In this document: positions 7,896-14,939 of the stretch, in pieces
How positions within the stretch are numbered: position 1 is the stretch's first letter
How the letters are laid out: each line of letters begins with the position of its first letter
DNA from: CALMFQ01 sp964495595
GTDB lineage: Bacteria; Pseudomonadota; Gammaproteobacteria; Burkholderiales; SCOH01
Assembly: GCA_964495595.1 (NCBI GenBank)
Contig: CAZBWH010000071.1
Coordinates: forward strand, 1-16,623
Direction of reading: 5' to 3'
Length of the DNA stretch: 16,623 bases
Translations under genes and position numbers: made by a program
The notes under the pieces: generated by a model
What the model was told of the DNA's origin: nothing
Databases searched by the model: none
What the model saw: the letters and a program-made list of their open reading frames with translations, nothing else

Positions 7896-9029
7896 TTACG
7901 TGGCTCGATTCAGGGCCGGGGCGATGACCTGCTTGAGAGCTGCGCATACCCGATCGACATCGTTGTCGGTCATGGCAGGAAACAGCGGCAGTGTGATGGT
8001 GGAGGCTCCAATCCGCTCCGCATGACGGAAATCGCCGGGGTTCCAGCCGAGTATGCGATACAGGCTGAACAAATGCATGGCTGGATAGTGAACACCCACT
8101 CCGATGCCTAGCTGTTTCATCTGTTCGATGACATCTCCCCGGCTGATTTGCAGCCGATGCAGTGGCAACAATGGCTGGAACATGTGCCAGTTGCTGTTGT
8201 GAAAGTCTGCCGGCGGTAGCTCAAGTCCAAGCGCCGGGTCAATTAGGTCAAAATAACGGCGTGCGAGTTGGCGGCGGCGCAGAGTAAATTCATCCAGTCG
8301 CTGCAGCTGCCCCAGGCCAATCCGTGCCGCAATGTCGGTCATGTTGGCTTTTCCACCTGCGACATCGACGTCCATCCCACCATCCGCATGGCGCACCACT
8401 CCCTGCAGGCGCAGCTTTTCGAACAGGGGGATCTGCGATACATCACTCAGCACCAGGCATCCGCCTTCGCTGCTGGTGATGTTTTTGTTGGCGTGAAAAC
8501 TGATGGATATCAAATCGCCAAAACTGCCGATTGGCTGGTCGTTCCAGCTGGCGCCCATCGACTGTGCCGCATCTTCCACGACTCTGATCCCGTGCCGGTT
8601 GGCAATGGCGTACAACCGGTCACGATCTACCGGTAGTCCGGCAAGATCGACCGGCATGATCGCTTTGGTGCGGCTGGTCATGGCGGCTTCGGCCTGGTGC
8701 AGGTCGATATTACGGCTAATGGGGTCAACGTCGACAAATACCGGCCGGGCGCCAAGACGCAGGATAACGTTGCCGGTGGCCACCCAGGATAGCGGCGAGG
8801 TAATCACCTCGTCGCCAGGGCCGACGCCAATCAACTGCAGCGCTATTTCCATGCCTGCCGTTGCCGAGCTTAGCACCCGTACTGGCCGGCCTGCACAATA
8901 GCGACTCAGGGCCGCTTCGAACTCCTTGACTTTGGGGCCGCTGGTAATCCAGCCCGAGCGCAACACTTCAACGACACCCTGAATGGTGTCTTCATCCAGC
9001 AATGGACGGGTAAACGGCAAGAAATCCAT
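7896..9029 (-). CDS. arnB: UDP-4-amino-4-deoxy-L-arabinose--oxoglutarate aminotransferase
   Basis: ArnB is a PLP-dependent DegT/DnrJ/EryC1-family enzyme that aminates the UDP-4-keto-pentose made by ArnA, using glutamate, to give UDP-L-Ara4N. The 377 residues are full length. Visible features are the FTRPLLDEDTI start, SSATAGMEIAL near 54-64, VEDAAQSMGA at 151-160 with Asp153 expected to hold the pyridine nitrogen, and FHANKNITSSEGG at 178-190 with Lys182 as the Schiff-base lysine. It begins only 2 bp after the arnE-like stop and ends 6 bp before arnC, so it lies in the tightly packed core of the operon. Confidence 0.94.
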   Translation of the reverse strand: MDFLPFTRPLLDEDTIQGVVEVLRSGWITSGPKVKEFEAALSRYCAGRPVRVLSSATAGMEIALQLIGVGPGDEVITSPLSWVATGNVILRLGARPVFVDVDPISRNIDLHQAEAAMTSRTKAIMPVDLAGLPVDRDRLYAIANRHGIRVVEDAAQSMGASWNDQPIGSFGDLISISFHANKNITSSEGGCLVLSDVSQIPLFEKLRLQGVVRHADGGMDVDVAGGKANMTDIAARIGLGQLQRLDEFTLRRRQLARRYFDLIDPALGLELPPADFHNSNWHMFQPLLPLHRLQISRGDVIEQMKQLGIGVGVHYPAMHLFSLYRILGWNPGDFRHAERIGASTITLPLFPAMTDNDVDRVCAALKQVIAPALNRAT

Positions 9030-9031
9030 GT

Positions 9032-9403
9032 TTAGCTCTTCGCAACCAGATAAACACCCACCATGATGATGGCAATGCCACCCAGGCGCATGGCCGACAA
9101 TGACTCATCAAATAACCACCACGCTGCAAGGGCATTGACGACATAGCCGATCGACAGCATCGGGTAGGCCATACTGACCTGGACGCGCGACAGCGCCATG
9201 ATCCACACCACCACACTGATGACATAGCAGCTGAGGCCACCGAAAATATAGGGATTGGTCGCCAGCTTCCACCCAACCGGCAAGATATTGGCAAGCTGGA
9301 AGTCGAACTGCCCCACACGGTTAGTGCCGGCCTTTAGCAGTAGTTGCGCACAGGCATTCAGCAAAACGCCACCTAGAATCAATAAAAATTCTATCCACCT
9401 CAT
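9032..9403 (-). CDS. arnE: ArnE-like small membrane flippase subunit (EamA/SMR type)
   Basis: In enterobacteria ArnE and ArnF together are thought to flip undecaprenyl-phosphate-L-Ara4N to the periplasmic face. This 123-residue protein has four hydrophobic segments, at about residues 5-22, 40-72, 76-95 and 103-121, with the ALLNxxAQLLLK-like first helix and an AYPMLSIGYVVNAL segment typical of the small multidrug-resistance fold. The ATG overlaps the arnT stop by 4 bp (ATGA), and arnB starts 2 bp after its stop. No second subunit is found in the window, so it may work as a homodimer or pair with a distant protein. It could equally be called ArnF; the sequence does not decide between them. Confidence 0.82.
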   Translation of the reverse strand: MRWIEFLLILGGVLLNACAQLLLKAGTNRVGQFDFQLANILPVGWKLATNPYIFGGLSCYVISVVVWIMALSRVQVSMAYPMLSIGYVVNALAAWWLFDESLSAMRLGGIAIIMVGVYLVAKS

Positions 9404-11061
9404 GGCTTGGCAACCACCACGCGCCGGCTGTCGCGGGCCACCACACGCATCCGAATGAAATCCTGTTTCACGAAATCGTCGAAATCTTCGCGCCGGATCA
9501 ATGCCAGTGCGGCCCGATCAGCGATCCACTGTTGCCGGAACTGAGCCAGCGTGGCGATAGATTTTGATGGTTCGGCCTTGATGCCCAATTCCAGCTCGTC
9601 AGTATAGGCAACCAGAGTCAGCGGTCGCTGCAGATAAAACGGCAAGGTCTGGTCATACATCTTGATGGAGTAAAAAGGCATGCCTGGCTGCAGTATTGGC
9701 TTGATCGCCTGGGCGAGATAGTAGGCCGAATTGGAGCGTGCCAACTCATTGTGGCCGCAAATCGCGAGGGTCACTGCTACGGCCGATGTTCCCGATGCGG
9801 CAACAATGGCCATCAATCGATCATGCCGGGCAAACCACCAGGCAAGAGCGAATCCGGCAACGCCTATTGCTCCCGCTGCACGTATCCAGTTGGCGTAGGC
9901 TGCAATCATCTCATGGGGCGTGTTGTCGCTACCCAGATGTCGAACCTCTGGCAGCACTAAGACACACAGCAGTACACCACAGGCCAGCGCGGTCAGTGCA
10001 CGGAAATGGATCGCCAGCTGATGCTGGTTGGTCTGTACCAACCGTCTGGCAATCAGGATGGCCAAAGCAGGAAAGACCGGCAGGATATATGCCGGTAATT
10101 TTGACTGCGACACACTGAAAAAAAACAAAACGAAAATAGCCCAGATCGACAACAGCAGCGCGGGGCGGAATTCCTCTCCCGTTACACGACGAAGGCCAGC
10201 CAGCCACGACTGCGCCAACCAGCCAAGCCAAGGGCTGATGCCTATCGCAAGGATAGGGCCGAAATACCACCAGGGAGCGGATCGCCGGTGACCATCGGCT
10301 GCAAATCGGTCGAAATGCTCATGAATGAAGAAGAAATGCAGGAATTCATCATTGCGCTGGCTGACCAGAACGAACCATGGAGTGGTCAGCAGCAAGAACA
10401 GCAGCAATCCCATTGACCACTGCATGCGACCCAGCAACCACCATTGTCGGGTCAACAGCATATAGAGCATCAGTGTGGCTCCCGGCAATACCAGCCCGAT
10501 CAGGCCTTTGGACAGTACAGCGCCGGCCATGGCCGCCCAGGTAAAAAACATCCAGTTTCGTGTCCGGAGGGCAGGGGTGCCGTCCCGGTGTGCGAGCAGA
10601 AATCCGGCTAGCGCAGCGGTCAGAAAGCATGTCACCCCCATGTCCAGCGTGCTGATATGGCCGAGTGCGAAATAGTAACAACTACCCCCTAGAACAACTG
10701 CCGTCGTGATCCCGGTTTCCCTGCCGTAAATCCGGGTTGCGGTGAAGGCGGCCAGCAGGATGCCTGCGAAGCCGGTCAGCGCTGTCCACAAGCGGGTGGT
10801 CCATTCGTCAACGCCGAACAGGCGAAAGGCTGCAGCGGTCGCCCAGTATTGAAGTGGGGGTTTTTCGAAGTATTTCAGGTCGTTGAGCCGCGGAGTCACC
10901 CAGTCGCCAGTGGCGGCCATTTCCCGGGCTATTTCGCCATAACGTCCCTCGTCCGGCTTCACCAGCTTGCGGTAATCGAGCTGAATGAACCAGAGAATGG
11001 AAAACAGGGCGAATATCAGCAGCAGATAACGTGGAAGGGGCGCAAAGATTCGGTTGATCAC
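9400..11061 (-). CDS. arnT: Lipid A 4-amino-4-deoxy-L-arabinosyltransferase
   Basis: ArnT is a GT83 inner-membrane enzyme that transfers L-Ara4N from undecaprenyl phosphate to lipid A phosphates on the periplasmic side, lowering the negative charge and giving resistance to polymyxin and cationic peptides. The 553 residues match the family length (about 550). An N-terminal membrane helix is followed by the first periplasmic loop with KPDEGRYGEIAREM (Asp37 expected to be catalytic) and GDWVTPRLNDLKYFEKPPLQYW; many hydrophobic segments and a soluble C-terminal domain follow. The start is a GTG at 11061 with AGG about 6 bp upstream. Unlike the enteric arnBCADTEF order, it is the first gene of the operon. 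Its stop overlaps the arnE-like start. Confidence 0.94.
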   Translation of the reverse strand: MINRIFAPLPRYLLLIFALFSILWFIQLDYRKLVKPDEGRYGEIAREMAATGDWVTPRLNDLKYFEKPPLQYWATAAAFRLFGVDEWTTRLWTALTGFAGILLAAFTATRIYGRETGITTAVVLGGSCYYFALGHISTLDMGVTCFLTAALAGFLLAHRDGTPALRTRNWMFFTWAAMAGAVLSKGLIGLVLPGATLMLYMLLTRQWWLLGRMQWSMGLLLFLLLTTPWFVLVSQRNDEFLHFFFIHEHFDRFAADGHRRSAPWWYFGPILAIGISPWLGWLAQSWLAGLRRVTGEEFRPALLLSIWAIFVLFFFSVSQSKLPAYILPVFPALAILIARRLVQTNQHQLAIHFRALTALACGVLLCVLVLPEVRHLGSDNTPHEMIAAYANWIRAAGAIGVAGFALAWWFARHDRLMAIVAASGTSAVAVTLAICGHNELARSNSAYYLAQAIKPILQPGMPFYSIKMYDQTLPFYLQRPLTLVAYTDELELGIKAEPSKSIATLAQFRQQWIADRAALALIRREDFDDFVKQDFIRMRVVARDSRRVVVAKP

Positions 11062-11099
11062 AACAACCTACCGGCTGGTTTGATGTAAAACAGCGGCAG

Positions 11100-11133
11100 A
11101 GTATAGCACTTTCAGCCTTAAGGACGGCTTACG
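11100..11133 (-). promoter_or_regulatory. Candidate arn operon promoter with PmrA-box-like repeat
   Basis: Reading the - strand, CGTAAG (11133-11128), five bases, then CTTAAG (11122-11117) fits the PmrA direct repeat YTTAAK-N5-YTTAAK at 11 of 12 positions. Eleven bases further lies TATACT (11105-11100), preceded by TGC, an extended -10 element. No good -35 hexamer is present, as expected of an activator-dependent promoter. The predicted start would be near 11093, leaving a leader of about 30 nt before the arnT GTG. The whole element sits in the 74-bp gap just after the smr stop codon. The known PmrA control of arn operons supports the reading, but the box is one half-turn closer to the -10 than usual. 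Confidence 0.45.
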
Positions 11134-11135
11134 GA

Positions 11136-11774
11136 TTACCGGCGGACCGGCACGGGATGGCTGCCGCGAAGCAGGGCAAACAAAGCGCCAGAGCCACCGT
11201 CCACATTGGGCGCCTGGCAGAATGCGAGCACTTCGTCGCGTTGCAACAGCCATCCGCCTACCCTGCCACGCAGTACAGGCTGCCGGTTTCTTGACCCTAG
11301 CCCTTTGCCGTGAATAATCCGTATGCAACGGATGTGCTGCTTGCGGCAAGCCAGCAGGAATTCCGCCACTGCGTGGCGAGCCTGATCGACGTTACAACCA
11401 TGCAGATCCAGCTCGGCCTGAATGACCCAGTGGCCCTTGCGAAGCTTTTTCAGTGCATCCTGGCGAACGCCATCGCGCAGGAAAACGATCTCGGTGCCCA
11501 TGTCAGGCCCGTGATCCCATGGATTCCAGTCGCTCATTGAATCGATCAGTACCTGCTGCTCGTCAAGCATGTGCTGTAGCAGCAAGGGTGGGGGGGATGG
11601 ACGCAAGAGCGAATGCCTGCCGGTGCTACGTAATGGTATGACTCCTCGCATTTCGCGCTTGAACAGTGCCCGGTCATCAGGCCGGGCAGGCACCACAACA
11701 GCCGAGCGGTGTCGCACCGGCTGCTGCAACTGCTTGCGCAAGGCCTTGAGCCGGCTCAGCGCATCGTCTTTCAT
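11136..11774 (-). CDS. Smr-domain protein (SmrA/YdaL-like)
   Basis: Smr (small MutS-related) domains have nicking-nuclease activity in several proteins, but the cellular role of stand-alone proteins like E. coli YdaL/SmrA is not settled. This 212-residue product has an N-terminal region of about 120 residues with no recognised fold and a proline-rich patch near 59-63, then a C-terminal Smr domain with LDLHG at 122-126 and the HGKG motif at 155-158. The ATG at 11774 was chosen because it starts 7 bp after the trxB stop; an in-frame ATG at 11816 would overlap trxB by 35 bp. No strong ribosome binding site is visible. It is probably cotranscribed with trxB, and arnT follows after 74 bp. Confidence 0.87.
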   Translation of the reverse strand: MKDDALSRLKALRKQLQQPVRHRSAVVVPARPDDRALFKREMRGVIPLRSTGRHSLLRPSPPPLLLQHMLDEQQVLIDSMSDWNPWDHGPDMGTEIVFLRDGVRQDALKKLRKGHWVIQAELDLHGCNVDQARHAVAEFLLACRKQHIRCIRIIHGKGLGSRNRQPVLRGRVGGWLLQRDEVLAFCQAPNVDGGSGALFALLRGSHPVPVRR

Positions 11775-11781
11775 GTGAGGC

Positions 11782-12738
11782 TTAACGAGGGAGCGAGTCC
11801 AGATAGCGCTCGGCATCCAGCGCTGCCATGCAGCCCGTGCCGGCGCTGGTTACCGCCTGCCGGTAAATGTGATCCTGCACATCGCCCGCAGCGAATACCC
11901 CCTGGATGCTGGTAGCCGTCGCATTGCCGGTACGCCCACCCTGGGTAACGATGTAGCCCCCCTCCATTTCCAGTTGTCCGGCAAATATATCGGTGTTCGG
12001 CTTGTGGCCGATGGCGATGAAGCATCCGGTCAGGTCCAGATTGCGGGTGCTGCCATCTTGGGTGGATTTGATCCGCACGCCAGTGACGCCACTGGAATCG
12101 CCCAGGACTTCGTCGAGGGTGTGATTGGTTTCCAGCGTAATCTTGCCCGCAGCCACCTTTTCCATCAGTTGGTCAATCATGATTTTTTCAGCGCGGAATG
12201 TGTCGCGACGGTGGATCAATGACACATGGTTGGCGATATTGGCCAGATACAGCGCTTCCTCGACCGCCGTATTGCCCCCTCCCACCACGCAGACTTTCTG
12301 GTTACGGTAAAAAAAGCCATCGCAGGTTGCGCATCCTGATACCCCGCGCCCCTGGAATTCGGCTTCAGAAGGCAGGCCAAGGTATTGCGCAGACGCTCCG
12401 GTGGCAATGATCAGTGCGTCGCAGGTGTAGGTTCCGTTGTCGCCAATCAGGGTGACGGGCTTGTCTTGCAGCCTGGCAGTATGGATGGTGTCGAAAATGA
12501 TTTCGGTCTTGAATCGTTCGGCGTGCTTAAGGAAACGGGTCATCAATTCAGGCCCCATGACTCCGTCCGCGTCGGCTGGCCAGTTATCGACTTCGGTAGT
12601 AGTCATCAGTTGCCCCCCTTGGGCCAGCCCGGTAATCAACACGGGTTGAAGGTTGGCTCGGGCGGCATAAACCGCGGCAGTGTAGCCGGCCGGACCGGAT
12701 CCAAGGATCAGCAGGCGGGCATGTTTGGTTGTGGTCAT
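11782..12738 (-). CDS. trxB: Thioredoxin reductase (NADPH)
   Basis: TrxB passes electrons from NADPH through FAD to thioredoxin and so keeps cytoplasmic thiols reduced. The 318 residues are the standard low-molecular-weight type. The FAD site GSGPAG lies at 13-18, the redox-active CATC at 136-139, the NADPH site GGGNTA at 153-158, the HRRDTFRA segment near 177-184, and the second FAD contact GVFAAGDV near the C-terminus. The ATG at 12738 gives the normal family N-terminus, though the Shine-Dalgarno region is weak. A 239-bp gap with palindromes lies upstream, so it probably has its own promoter. smr follows after 7 bp. Confidence 0.96.
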   Translation of the reverse strand: MTTTKHARLLILGSGPAGYTAAVYAARANLQPVLITGLAQGGQLMTTTEVDNWPADADGVMGPELMTRFLKHAERFKTEIIFDTIHTARLQDKPVTLIGDNGTYTCDALIIATGASAQYLGLPSEAEFQGRGVSGCATCDGFFYRNQKVCVVGGGNTAVEEALYLANIANHVSLIHRRDTFRAEKIMIDQLMEKVAAGKITLETNHTLDEVLGDSSGVTGVRIKSTQDGSTRNLDLTGCFIAIGHKPNTDIFAGQLEMEGGYIVTQGGRTGNATATSIQGVFAAGDVQDHIYRQAVTSAGTGCMAALDAERYLDSLPR

Positions 12739-12840
12739 GTATTCATCACTCAGGAGAGGGTAAACAAGAGCAGGGGTATCAAGCCTCTGTCACGAAATGC
12801 GGCATGTACTGACATACCTGTCGGATTCGGGCGATCGTCG

Positions 12841-12852
12841 CAAACCGGTTTG
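12841..12852. repeat. 12-bp perfect palindrome upstream of trxB
   Basis: CAAACCGGTTTG is its own reverse complement. It lies about 100 bp before the trxB start in the 239-bp gap 12739-12977, where a promoter for trxB would be expected. It could be an operator for a dimeric regulator; no regulator is assigned. I found no convincing -35/-10 pair around it. Confidence 0.4.
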
Positions 12853-12878
12853 AAAACGATAACAGATTGCCCCGATGT

Positions 12879-12892
12879 GGCTGCTAGCAGCC
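12879..12892. repeat. 14-bp perfect palindrome between qmcA-like gene and trxB
   Basis: GGCTGCTAGCAGCC is a perfect 14-bp palindrome. As RNA it can form at most a short stem with a tetraloop and has no T-run after it, so it is a poor terminator. It may be a protein-binding site or a structural remnant. Confidence 0.4.
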
Positions 12893-12924
12893 TCTAGGGC
12901 CGACAGTCTGCTGGACATATGGTT

Positions 12925-12956
12925 GCCAGGCTGCCGGGTTTCAAGCCCTGCCTGGC
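12925..12956 (-). terminator. Stem-loop after the SPFH gene
   Basis: On the - strand GCCAGGC (12956-12950) pairs with GCCTGGC (12931-12925), and inner GGG/CCC bases extend the stem. It starts 21 bp after the stop of the SPFH gene. It is followed by mixed sequence, not by a T-run, so it is probably a 3'-end stabilising hairpin or a non-classical terminator. Confidence 0.45.
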
Positions 12957-12977
12957 CGCAAAACATCTTTGGGATCT

Positions 12978-13928
12978 TTAAGCTGTGCTGTTGTGCTGTT
13001 GGCGAACGATGGTCATTGCGGAAGCGACCAGGCTGCCCACGTCAGCCATATTACCAGGCAGGATCAGTGTGTTGCCTTGCTTGGCGACCTGCCCGAATGC
13101 CTGAACATACTGTTCGGCTACCTTGAGGTTCACCGCCTCCATGCCGCCGGGCTGGCGTATGGTTTGCGCCACCATGTGGATGGCTTCGGCGGTTGCACGG
13201 GCTACCAGCTTGACTGCTTCGGCCTCACCCATTGCCCGGTTGACCGCCGCCTGTTTTTCGCCTTCGGACTGGTTGATTGCAGCCTGCATCTCGCCTTCGG
13301 ATTTCTGGATTGCCGCTTCACGCTCACCGGTCGCAATATTGATCTGCTCCTGTTTGCGCCCTTCCGAAGCGGCGATCAGGGCGCGCTTTTCACGCTCGGC
13401 CGTGATCTGTGCCTGCATGGCGTGCAGGATGTCTCCGGGAGGCGTCAGATCCTTGATTTCGTAACGCAAGACTTTTACCCCCCAGTTGGCGGCAGCCTCG
13501 TCCAGTGCAGCCACCACGGTCCGGTTAATCTCGTCGCGTTCTTCGAATGTTTTATCCAGCTCCATCTTGCCGATCACTGAGCGCAGTGTTGTCTGGGCCA
13601 ACTGGGTGATCGCCAGAATAGGGTCGCTGGAGCCGTAAGAGGCAAGCTTCGGATCGGTGACCTGAAAATACAGGATGCCATCAACCGTCAGCTGGGTGTT
13701 GTCCTTGGTAATGCAGATCTGGCTGGGCACATCAAGCGGGATTTCTTTCAGGCTGTGCCGGTAGGCAATCCGGTCGATGAAAGGCAGCACGATATTCAAA
13801 CCAGGCTGCAGCACTCCATGAAACCGCCCTAGGCGCTCAAGCACCCAGGCGTGTTGCTGCGGAACAACCTACACCGATTTGGCAATGAAGACCACGGCAA
13901 CGACAAGCAAGACCAGTGCAACTTCCAT
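12978..13928 (-). pseudogene. Stomatin/QmcA-type SPFH protein, interrupted by in-frame TAG at codon 20
   Basis: SPFH proteins form membrane-anchored oligomeric cages; those next to NfeD belong to the stomatin group. The natural start is the ATG at 13928, with GGAG about 10 bp upstream and the nfeD stop 4 bp away. It encodes a 19-residue N-terminal membrane helix (MEVALVLLVVAVVFIAKSV), then TAG at 13869-13871, then VVPQQHAWVLERLGRF in the same frame. Relatives such as E. coli QmcA have lysine at that point (VKIVPQ), one base change (AAG to TAG) away. The other 296 codons are intact: the SPFH domain, four 11-residue coiled-coil repeats and a normal C-terminus. A GTG at 13844 could restart translation but has no ribosome binding site and would lose the anchor. 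A recent nonsense mutation, readthrough, or a sequencing error are the options. Confidence 0.85.
13212..13343 (-). repeat. Four 11-residue coiled-coil repeats in the SPFH protein
   Basis: Four consecutive 11-residue units read INIATGEREAA, IQKSEGEMQAA, INQSEGEKQAA and VNRAMGEAEAV, sharing a central GE and a final A-rich end. Such hendecad periodicity fits the long helical rod that follows the SPFH domain in stomatin and QmcA proteins. The repeat is a protein-level pattern within the gene, not a DNA tandem repeat. Confidence 0.7.
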
Positions 13929-13932
13929 GATG

Positions 13933-14355
13933 CTATTTCTCCAGGGAATGATTGGAAAGCAACAAGAGATTTCCCTTGATGCCGCAGATAAAAAGCGTCT
14001 CGGCCTGCTGTGAGCCATCGGTCAACTGTGCATCCCATTCGCTGCCACGGTAACGCACCCTGGCCATGCGCTCGCTAGTCCACTGCAACACGTTGACCGG
14101 ATTGCCGATATCGAGATTGTCATCGCCGGTAGCCTTGTGCTGTGCCTTGCGCCGGTGCTGCAGGATCAGTACCCCGGCCAGACTGAACAGAGAAGCCGCG
14201 AGCAGTTGCCAGTGTACAGCTGCGCCGAGCCAGGCCAGCAGTCCGGCCAGTGTCGCACCCAGCGCCAGCAATAAGAGGTAAAACGTGCCAGTCGCCATCT
14301 CGCCAGCCAGCAGCAGGCCAGCCAGTATTGCCCAGGAAATATAACCGGTAACCAT
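13933..14355 (-). CDS. Short NfeD-family membrane protein
   Basis: NfeD proteins are the usual operon partners of SPFH proteins and are thought to help organise membrane domains. This is the short form (140 residues), without the N-terminal protease domain. It has hydrophobic segments at about 5-20, 23-43 and 47-65, a basic turn RRKAQHK, then a small soluble domain near 80-140 that should be the NfeD OB-fold, with NPVNVLQWTSERMARVRYRGSEW. The ATG at 14355 has a strong GGGGAG ribosome binding site about 8 bp upstream. The SPFH start lies 4 bp after its stop, so the two are almost certainly cotranslated; a cyclic-nucleotide-binding gene lies 28 bp upstream. Confidence 0.88.
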   Translation of the reverse strand: MVTGYISWAILAGLLLAGEMATGTFYLLLLALGATLAGLLAWLGAAVHWQLLAASLFSLAGVLILQHRRKAQHKATGDDNLDIGNPVNVLQWTSERMARVRYRGSEWDAQLTDGSQQAETLFICGIKGNLLLLSNHSLEK

Positions 14356-14383
14356 CTGTATTCTCCCCGGATTGATCAGTTTG

Positions 14384-14890
14384 TCAGGATCGCGACCGGT
14401 AGTGACGGGAGGGTGCCGGCTCGCTGGCCGGCGCCTTGCGATTGCCGGACAGCGTAATCAGCAGCATCTCATTGGTCTCACGCAGTCGGTTGGACAATAT
14501 CAGTGCAATGTTACGGATCAGCTTGGGAGCGACCTGCGGAATGCGGGCCAGAGAGCCGCGTTCGAAACGAAGCAGGAGTCCCGATGTCACGGCGCGAACC
14601 GTGGCCGAGCGGGGTTGCCGATCGAGGATGGCCAGTTCGCCAAACAAGTCACCGGGCTCCAGCACCGCGAGCACTTGCTGCAAGCCATCCTGCTCACGAA
14701 TGACCTCCATCAGACCGGAGACAATCACGAACATGGATTGTCCGTATTCCCCTTGTGTGACCACGGCCTCCCCTGGCTCGATATCCCGGCGCAGGCAATT
14801 GGCGAGAAATTCGCGGATATCTTCGTCGCTGAGTCCGTCGAACAATTTGACGGAATGGGCGAGCTTTTTTACTAGACTGTCGTTATGCAT
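14384..14890 (-). CDS. Stand-alone cyclic-nucleotide-binding-domain protein
   Basis: This 168-residue protein is almost entirely one CRP-type cyclic-nucleotide-binding domain with no DNA-binding helix-turn-helix. It starts with the short KLFDGLSDEDI helix, continues with the beta-roll (EPGEAVVTQGEYGQSMFVIVSGLMEV near 38-63), and carries the phosphate-binding cassette FGELAILDRQPRSATV at 83-98, where Glu85 and Arg94 are the residues expected to hold the cyclic nucleotide. A basic, probably disordered tail follows (about 150-168). It has no membrane segment. The ATG at 14890 follows GAGAGGCG. It leads nfeD and the SPFH gene, and is divergent from a channel that carries the same domain. The bound ligand, cAMP or cGMP, cannot be told. 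Confidence 0.87.
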   Translation of the reverse strand: MHNDSLVKKLAHSVKLFDGLSDEDIREFLANCLRRDIEPGEAVVTQGEYGQSMFVIVSGLMEVIREQDGLQQVLAVLEPGDLFGELAILDRQPRSATVRAVTSGLLLRFERGSLARIPQVAPKLIRNIALILSNRLRETNEMLLITLSGNRKAPASEPAPSRHYRSRS

Positions 14891-14910
14891 GTTTCGCCTC
14901 TCGAAAGCTC

Positions 14911-14939
14911 ATTCTAGCCGGTCATGACTCCGCTCTCCA
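14911..14939 (-). promoter_or_regulatory. Candidate promoter of the cyclic-nucleotide-binding gene and nfeD unit
   Basis: On the - strand TGGAGA (14939-14934) and TAGAAT (14916-14911) are spaced 17 bp apart; they match sigma-70 at 4 of 6 and 5 of 6 positions. The -35 lies inside the first codons of the divergent channel gene, which fits the 33-bp gap. The leader would be only about 13 nt. Confidence 0.33.

Noticed and set aside
11775..11816. Earlier start for the Smr-domain protein
   Set aside because: It would overlap trxB by 35 bp, and the later ATG at 11774 gives a clean junction.
12969..13580. + strand open frame of 203 codons over the SPFH gene
   Set aside because: Antisense shadow; the - strand frame carries the SPFH domain and hendecad repeats.
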